Assembly: GCA_964560565.1 (NCBI GenBank)
Contig: CAZLMF010000006.1
Coordinates: forward strand, 1-34,278
Direction of reading: 5' to 3'
DNA: 34,278 nucleotides
Source of the DNA: CAZLMF01 sp964560565
GTDB lineage: Bacteria > Bacillota > Clostridia > Oscillospirales > Ruminococcaceae
Shown here: positions 30,334 to 34,278 of the stretch, in pieces
How positions within the stretch are numbered: the first letter of the stretch is position 1
Layout of the letters: the number at the start of each line of letters is the position of its first letter
The notes under the pieces: model-generated
The model's input: the letters and a program-made list of their open reading frames with translations, nothing else
The model's database searches: none
What the model was told of the DNA's origin: nothing
Program-made: the position numbers and the translations under genes

Positions 30334-30807
30334 ATGAGAAAACTTGCATTCACTATTTTATCTCTCCTTGCACTTGCCCTTGCAATTGCAGTCACCGCCT
30401 GTGGCAAAGAAGATGATTCTTCAACTCAGCTAAGTCTAAATGATATTTCAACTGCCATAAAATCCGCAGTGGAATACCCTGAAACCATGGAGGAAGTAAC
30501 TGACACTCAAAGGTTAAAGGATGATTGGGGCTTAGAAGAGGAGTATTATGAGGAGGTTTATGCCATTCAGTCGCCTATAACGGTGCATTTATATGAAATG
30601 GTAGTTGTGAAGGCAAAGGACGGTCACTCTGAGGATTTGCAAGATGCGCTAAAAGGCAGGATTGAAAGGCTCAAAAAGGAGTACGCATTTTACCCCAATC
30701 AGGTCGATATTGCCAATGCCGCAGTAGTCGGCAGTAAGGGAGATTATGTCTACCTTATCGCTCATGAAAATGCGGCAGACGCAAAAAAAGCCATTGACAA
30801 TCTCTAA
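30334..30807 (+). CDS. DUF4358-type lipoprotein
   Basis: The 157-residue product has a type II signal peptide (MRKLAFTILSLLALALAIAV) with lipobox TAC and lipidated Cys23, followed by a short Asp/Ser linker. The remainder matches the DUF4358 pattern: an N-terminal LNDISTAIKSAVEYPETMEEVT, a central Tyr-rich EEYYEEVYAI and a conserved helical part with QDALKGRIERLKKEYAFYPNQVDIANAAVVGSKGDYVYLI. The function is unknown. The GGAGGAAAG ribosome binding site fits ATG. It ends the gntR-ABC operon before a strong terminator and may be an outer-face accessory of the permease. Lgt in this window would lipidate it. Confidence 0.8.
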   Translation: MRKLAFTILSLLALALAIAVTACGKEDDSSTQLSLNDISTAIKSAVEYPETMEEVTDTQRLKDDWGLEEEYYEEVYAIQSPITVHLYEMVVVKAKDGHSEDLQDALKGRIERLKKEYAFYPNQVDIANAAVVGSKGDYVYLIAHENAADAKKAIDNL

Positions 30808-30829
30808 TATATAAAATCCTACCAAAACC

Positions 30830-30875
30830 GAAAGAGAGCTTAAGTTTATACTTAAGCTCTCTTTCGCATATTTTG
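30830..30875 (+). terminator. Rho-independent terminator of the gntR-ABC operon
   Basis: A 15-bp perfect stem (30830-30844 with 30851-30865, loop TTTATA) is followed by GCATATTTTG. It starts 23 bases after the lipoprotein stop. The tail is imperfect but the stem is strong. Confidence 0.8.
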
Positions 30876-30893
30876 TCCTTCTTTAGAATAGTA

Positions 30894-30915
30894 TGTACAT
30901 GTGTACATGTGTACA
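30894..30915. promoter_or_regulatory. Triple TGTACA repeat, overlapping TACAnnTGTA operator boxes
   Basis: TGTACA occurs at 30894-30899, 30902-30907 and 30910-30915, each separated by TG, which creates two overlapping TACATGTGTA boxes (30896-30905 and 30904-30913). TACAnnTGTA is the operator of the CopY/BlaI/MecI repressor family. The repeat lies 19 bases upstream of the ATPase ribosome binding site and just after a possible -10 TAGAAT (30884-30889). Confidence 0.5.
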
Positions 30916-30946
30916 GGTGGTTACATTCTTTGTGGAGGATGATGCT

Positions 30947-33661
30947 GTGAAAATACTAGAAATTATGGATAAAGGCTATACTGTGAATACGCCCGATAGC
31001 AAGCATATCGGGCTTTCTTCAAGTCAAGCTCAAAACAGACTTGACGAGGACGGAGAAAACCTCCTAATGCATAAAAAGCGAGTAAGTGCGCTTTCAATTT
31101 TTGCGGGGCAGTTTAAGGATGTAATGGTTATAATCCTGCTTATCTCAACGGCAATATCCGCTTTTATGGGGGAGCTATATGATGCGATTACCATAAGCGT
31201 TATAGTGCTGCTTAACACTATTCTAGGCTTTGTGCAGGAATACCGTACAGAGCGCACGCTAGAGGCTCTAAACAAAATGGCAGCTCCCACAGCACGCTGT
31301 TACCGTGACGGCAAGCTGCAAGTGATTGCGGCAAGTGAGCTTGTTTGCGGCGATGTAATCGAGCTTGAGCAGGGCGATAGAGTGCCTGCCGATGCGGTAA
31401 TATTAAGCTGCATGGCACTTGCCGCCGATGAGGCTATTCTAACAGGTGAGGCGGTTCAAGCTGAAAAACGAACAGCCCAGCGTGATATTGTGGACAACTC
31501 ACCAAATCAACCCGAGCTTGTATATATGGGAACAGTTATCACCAAGGGGCATGGCAGGGTGAAAATTATCGCCACTGGAATGGGTACGCAAATGGGAAAG
31601 GTATCGGGCATGATAGCCGACATCAAGGAAGAAGAAACACCCCTCCAGCGAAAGCTTGCGGAGCTTGGCAAAACCATTGCCGCCGCTTGCATTGGCATTT
31701 GCATTGTGGTTGCAGGAATTGGAGTGCTAAGGGGCTATCCTTTATTTGATATGCTACTGACAGGCATTTCACTTGCGGTTGCGGCGATACCTGAAGGATT
31801 GCCTGCAACGGTGACTATTTCACTTGCTCTTGCGGTAAGGCGAATGTTAAAGCAAAGGGCACTTGTGCATAAGCTACACAGCGTGGAAACCCTCGGTTGC
31901 GCAAGCGTTATATGCTCGGACAAAACAGGAACTCTTACAGAAAATAAGATGACAGTCACAAGGCTTTATATAAACGAGGGAATTGTTAGCGTAACAGGCT
32001 CGGGATATAGAATAGCAGGGGAGTTTCGAGGAGAGGACAGCAGAATCAGTCCCCTTCAAAATTCAAGCCTAAAATTACTCTTAAAGGCGGGTGTGCTATG
32101 CAACAATGCCGCCATAAGCACGAAGGAAAGCTTAGGGCGTGATAGGACAGCCGCCTGCGCACAGGGCGAATGGGAGGTCATGGGCGACCCTACGGAAATA
32201 GCGCTCCTTGTTGCGGCAGGAAAAGCAGGAATTACTGCTCAAAGCCTTGAAAGCGACTACGTTCGTACCGATGAGTTGCCCTTTGATAGCACCGCAAAGC
32301 GTATGACAGTTTTTGTGCGTGGTAGCTCAGGGGAGACAGCCGCCTATATAAAGGGCGCGGTTGACATTTTGCTTGACAGCTGTGGGTTTATACATACTGA
32401 AAACGGAGTTATTCCTCTTACCCAGCGTGAAAAACGGGATATACTTAACGTGAATGATAAGCTGACTGGAAATGCTCTGCGTGTGCTAGGCTTTGCGTAC
32501 AAGCAGATAAAGGTATTAAATAATGTGCAAGATGGCTTGGTTTTCATAGGATTAATGGGAATGGCAGATGCACCTCGACCAGAAGCAAAGATTGCAGTGC
32601 GCACTTGCGCTTGGGCAAAGGTCAAGACTGTAATGATAACAGGCGACCATAAAAACACCGCCTGTGCAGTGGCAAAGGAGCTTGGCATTTTAACTGGGGA
32701 TAAAAAGGTTCTAACTGGACAGGAGCTTGCAAAGCTAAGTGATAAGGAGCTTGAGCGGGTTATAGAAAGCATTGCGGTGTTCGCAAGAGTAAATCCAAGT
32801 GATAAGCTGCGAATAGTGCGAGCCTTTAAGGCGGCAGGGCATGTTGTGGCAATGACAGGCGACGGGGTGAACGATGCCCCTGCTGTAAAAGAGGCAAATA
32901 TAGGCGTTTCTATGGGCATTACAGGCACAGATGTCACTAAGGAAGCAGCTGATGTAATACTGCTTGACGATAATTTTGCAACTCTTGTGGGTGCAATTGA
33001 GCAGGGGAGAACTATTTACGCCAATATCCGCAAGTTTGTGCGCTATATGCTTTCCTGCAATATAGGAGAGGTAATAACCATGCTTCTTGGCATGATTATG
33101 GGCTTCCCAATGATATTATTGCCAATTCAGATTTTGCTTATTAACCTTGTCACCGATGGTCTGCCTGCTATTGCCCTAGGTATGGAGCCTCCGGAGCAGG
33201 GCATAATGAAAACCCCTCCACGAAAATCGAAGGAATCGATTTTCGCAAACGGGCTTACAGGAAAAATAATATTTAGAGGTATATTCATCGGGCTTTCAAC
33301 CCTCGGTTCATTTAGCGCTGTGCTTGGCCTTACAGGTAACGTGGCAGCCGCAAGGACAGCGGCACTGTTCACGCTTGGGCTTACTCAGCTTGCCCATGTA
33401 TTCGAGTGCAAGACAGAGCATGGCTCGCTACTAAGTGTCGATTACTTTGGCAATGTTAAGCTCATAATAGCGGTGTTTACATCCCTTGCAATACTGTTAT
33501 CAGCGATATATGCACCCTTAGTAAGGGCAGTGTTTGCAACCGTTTCGCTAAGTGCCACTGCTTTACTTAGGGCAATCTTATGGGCATTGGCTGTCCCGAT
33601 TGCATCAAGCCTGCTTACTTGGATAACCTCACGACTTAGTCGACGGGCTTATCAAGAATAG
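30947..33661 (+). CDS. Calcium-transporting P-type ATPase (P2A, SERCA-like)
   Basis: This pump would export Ca2+ using ATP. The frame opens upstream, but GGAGG is 8 bases before GTG 30947-30949, and the protein then begins like its relatives, so 904 residues are chosen. Key sites are the actuator LTGEA (165-169, Ala for the usual Ser), PEGLP (282-286, Ca-binding Glu284), phosphorylated Asp325 in SDKTGT, KGA (469-471) in the nucleotide site, TGDHKNTA, and TGDGVNDAP (637-645). NIGE (705-708) and NLVTDGLPA (733-741, Asn733/Asp737) complete the Ca2+ sites. There is no CPC motif or N-terminal metal-binding CxxC, which argues against copper. An unusual repeat operator lies upstream. No other gene follows on this strand. 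Confidence 0.93.
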   Translation: MKILEIMDKGYTVNTPDSKHIGLSSSQAQNRLDEDGENLLMHKKRVSALSIFAGQFKDVMVIILLISTAISAFMGELYDAITISVIVLLNTILGFVQEYRTERTLEALNKMAAPTARCYRDGKLQVIAASELVCGDVIELEQGDRVPADAVILSCMALAADEAILTGEAVQAEKRTAQRDIVDNSPNQPELVYMGTVITKGHGRVKIIATGMGTQMGKVSGMIADIKEEETPLQRKLAELGKTIAAACIGICIVVAGIGVLRGYPLFDMLLTGISLAVAAIPEGLPATVTISLALAVRRMLKQRALVHKLHSVETLGCASVICSDKTGTLTENKMTVTRLYINEGIVSVTGSGYRIAGEFRGEDSRISPLQNSSLKLLLKAGVLCNNAAISTKESLGRDRTAACAQGEWEVMGDPTEIALLVAAGKAGITAQSLESDYVRTDELPFDSTAKRMTVFVRGSSGETAAYIKGAVDILLDSCGFIHTENGVIPLTQREKRDILNVNDKLTGNALRVLGFAYKQIKVLNNVQDGLVFIGLMGMADAPRPEAKIAVRTCAWAKVKTVMITGDHKNTACAVAKELGILTGDKKVLTGQELAKLSDKELERVIESIAVFARVNPSDKLRIVRAFKAAGHVVAMTGDGVNDAPAVKEANIGVSMGITGTDVTKEAADVILLDDNFATLVGAIEQGRTIYANIRKFVRYMLSCNIGEVITMLLGMIMGFPMILLPIQILLINLVTDGLPAIALGMEPPEQGIMKTPPRKSKESIFANGLTGKIIFRGIFIGLSTLGSFSAVLGLTGNVAAARTAALFTLGLTQLAHVFECKTEHGSLLSVDYFGNVKLIIAVFTSLAILLSAIYAPLVRAVFATVSLSATALLRAILWALAVPIASSLLTWITSRLSRRAYQE

Positions 33662-34079
33662 ATGGCGCAGCGGCAGTATCCCGTGCAAGCTTCTTTTGCT
33701 TGTATTGGTCGATTATATTAAGGTTAGAGCAAATTGCAATTAGTACAGTGACAATAGTGATAAATATCGAGGGAAAATGATTTTCCGAAAATGCCTCATA
33801 AGAACCGCCGTGGGCAGCAAACTGCGAGCCTATGACAAATAAAATAATCGTTCCAACAATAGAAAGTCCTGCTGAAATTTTGGTATAGTTTAACATCACC
33901 AAAACGGTTGCAATGATATAGCAGATTATTGTAGTTGCTAGGAGCGTGTAACCTAAAGAATGCATCTTAGGCAGTTCGTGAAGTATGAGTGCAAATGCTC
34001 CTAAGAAGTTAAAGAAAAGCCCCCAAATTGCAGTTAACAGCATTAGCAGACCTTTTAAAATTCTAATAAAAATTTTCAT
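33636..34079 (-). CDS. Small four-helix membrane protein of unknown function
   Basis: The 147-residue product has hydrophobic helices at about 10-34, 43-63, 67-88 and 103-120 and a charged C-terminus (QYKQKKLARDTAAAPS). I do not recognise its family. An AGAAGGA ribosome binding site lies about 10 bases before ATG. Its last 26 bases overlap the 3' end of the convergent Ca-ATPase gene, so the two stop codons cross. Membrane-protein composition throughout and the ribosome binding site support a real gene. Confidence 0.72.
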   Translation of the reverse strand: MKIFIRILKGLLMLLTAIWGLFFNFLGAFALILHELPKMHSLGYTLLATTIICYIIATVLVMLNYTKISAGLSIVGTIILFVIGSQFAAHGGSYEAFSENHFPSIFITIVTVLIAICSNLNIIDQYKQKKLARDTAAAPSILDKPVD

Positions 34080-34097
34080 GCTTATATTTTCCTTCTT

Positions 34098-34130
34098 ACA
34101 CCTTCCTTTGGAGGGTGTATTTTATTTTTT
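34098..34130 (+). terminator. Terminator-like hairpin on the + strand
   Basis: ACACCTTCC (34098-34106) pairs with GGAGGGTGT (34110-34118) through nine pairs with one G-T. ATTTTATTTTTT follows on the + strand. It could stop transcripts running from the Ca-ATPase gene through the antisense of the membrane-protein gene. It also lies in the leader of the - strand gene. The remaining sequence to 34278 is AT-rich with no feature seen. Confidence 0.5.
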
Positions 34131-34278
34131 ACATTAAAAATACTTCCATATATTGCACTAATCATAAAGGCAATATCAGCAAATAATATTTTAATAATGA
34201 AACATTAAAATTACTATAAAATTCGAACAAGGCATATTAGCACAACTAAAGTGTCGTTTTAATATATCAAACATTATA

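Noticed and set aside
32344..32937. 197-codon open frame antisense to the Ca-ATPase gene
   Set aside because: It mirrors the highly conserved TGDGVNDAP region on the other strand, is Ser/Thr-rich as expected for an antisense shadow, and has no ribosome binding site.
30947..33661. Copper ATPase, suggested by the TACAnnTGTA boxes
   Set aside because: The protein has PEGLP and NLVTDGLPA calcium-site motifs, no CPC motif and no N-terminal metal-binding CxxC domain.
1..34278. tRNA, rRNA, CRISPR array, insertion sequence, prophage or toxin-antitoxin genes
   Set aside because: No regularly spaced repeats, cloverleaf with conserved T-loop, transposase, integrase or short two-gene toxin module was recognised in the window.

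Overview
The window looks like a contig from an anaerobic, spore-forming, low-GC Firmicute, probably class Clostridia. Supporting signs are a SpoVT sporulation regulator, strong AGGAGG-type ribosome binding sites, consensus TTGACA/TATAAT promoters, a TagG/TagH-like polymer exporter, and several Firmicute domains of unknown function (DUF4190, DUF4358, DUF4830, DUF6382). Two 100-N runs (2004-2103 and 17227-17326) are assembly gaps of unknown true length, and both fall inside genes. No tRNA, rRNA, CRISPR array, insertion sequence or phage gene was seen.

Layout. 1-126: 3' end of an unidentified + strand gene and its terminator. 192-2983 (-): an ECF sigma factor followed by a membrane-anchored beta-propeller protein that may be its anti-sigma partner. 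3181-6330 (-): separate housekeeping units, namely a LacI-family repressor with its own promoter and operator, the thiamine transporter thiT under a TPP riboswitch, lgt, and a DUF4190 membrane protein. 6546-8466 (-): a multi-sugar ABC ATPase and a DUF4830 protein. 8627-9775 (+): a secreted, membrane-anchored transglutaminase-like protein. 9862-11004 (-): a DUF6382 protein with a proline-rich tail.

11172-23466 (-) is the centrepiece, a 13-gene co-directional unit for a surface glycopolymer. In transcription order it encodes a GT2 glycosyltransferase, a TagF-like polyol-phosphate transferase, Wzm and Wzt exporter subunits, two sister GT2 enzymes, a degenerate RmlC-like cupin joined to a GNAT acyltransferase, an acyl carrier protein, a short-chain reductase, an adenylate-forming ligase, a DegT aminotransferase, RfbA and RfbB. 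The sugar genes suggest a dTDP-4-amino-4,6-dideoxyhexose whose amino group receives an unusual acyl group delivered on the carrier protein. A consensus promoter at 23727-23755 starts a leader of about 250 nt. That leader opens with a terminator-like stem interlocked with a second stem in pseudoknot topology, a candidate RNA switch or antitermination element. rfbB has no ATG, GTG or TTG start and appears to begin at ATT.

23945-24487 (+): spoVT with a possible forespore (sigma-G type) promoter. 24541-26292 (-): pyruvate kinase with a structured leader. 26535-30807 (+): a YtrA-type GntR repressor, a 36-residue membrane peptide, an ABC ATPase, a large permease and a DUF4358 lipoprotein, resembling a cell-envelope stress exporter operon. 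30947-33661 (+): a calcium-type P-type ATPase preceded by three TGTACA repeats that form two overlapping TACAnnTGTA boxes. 33636-34079 (-): a small four-helix membrane protein whose 3' end overlaps the ATPase gene.
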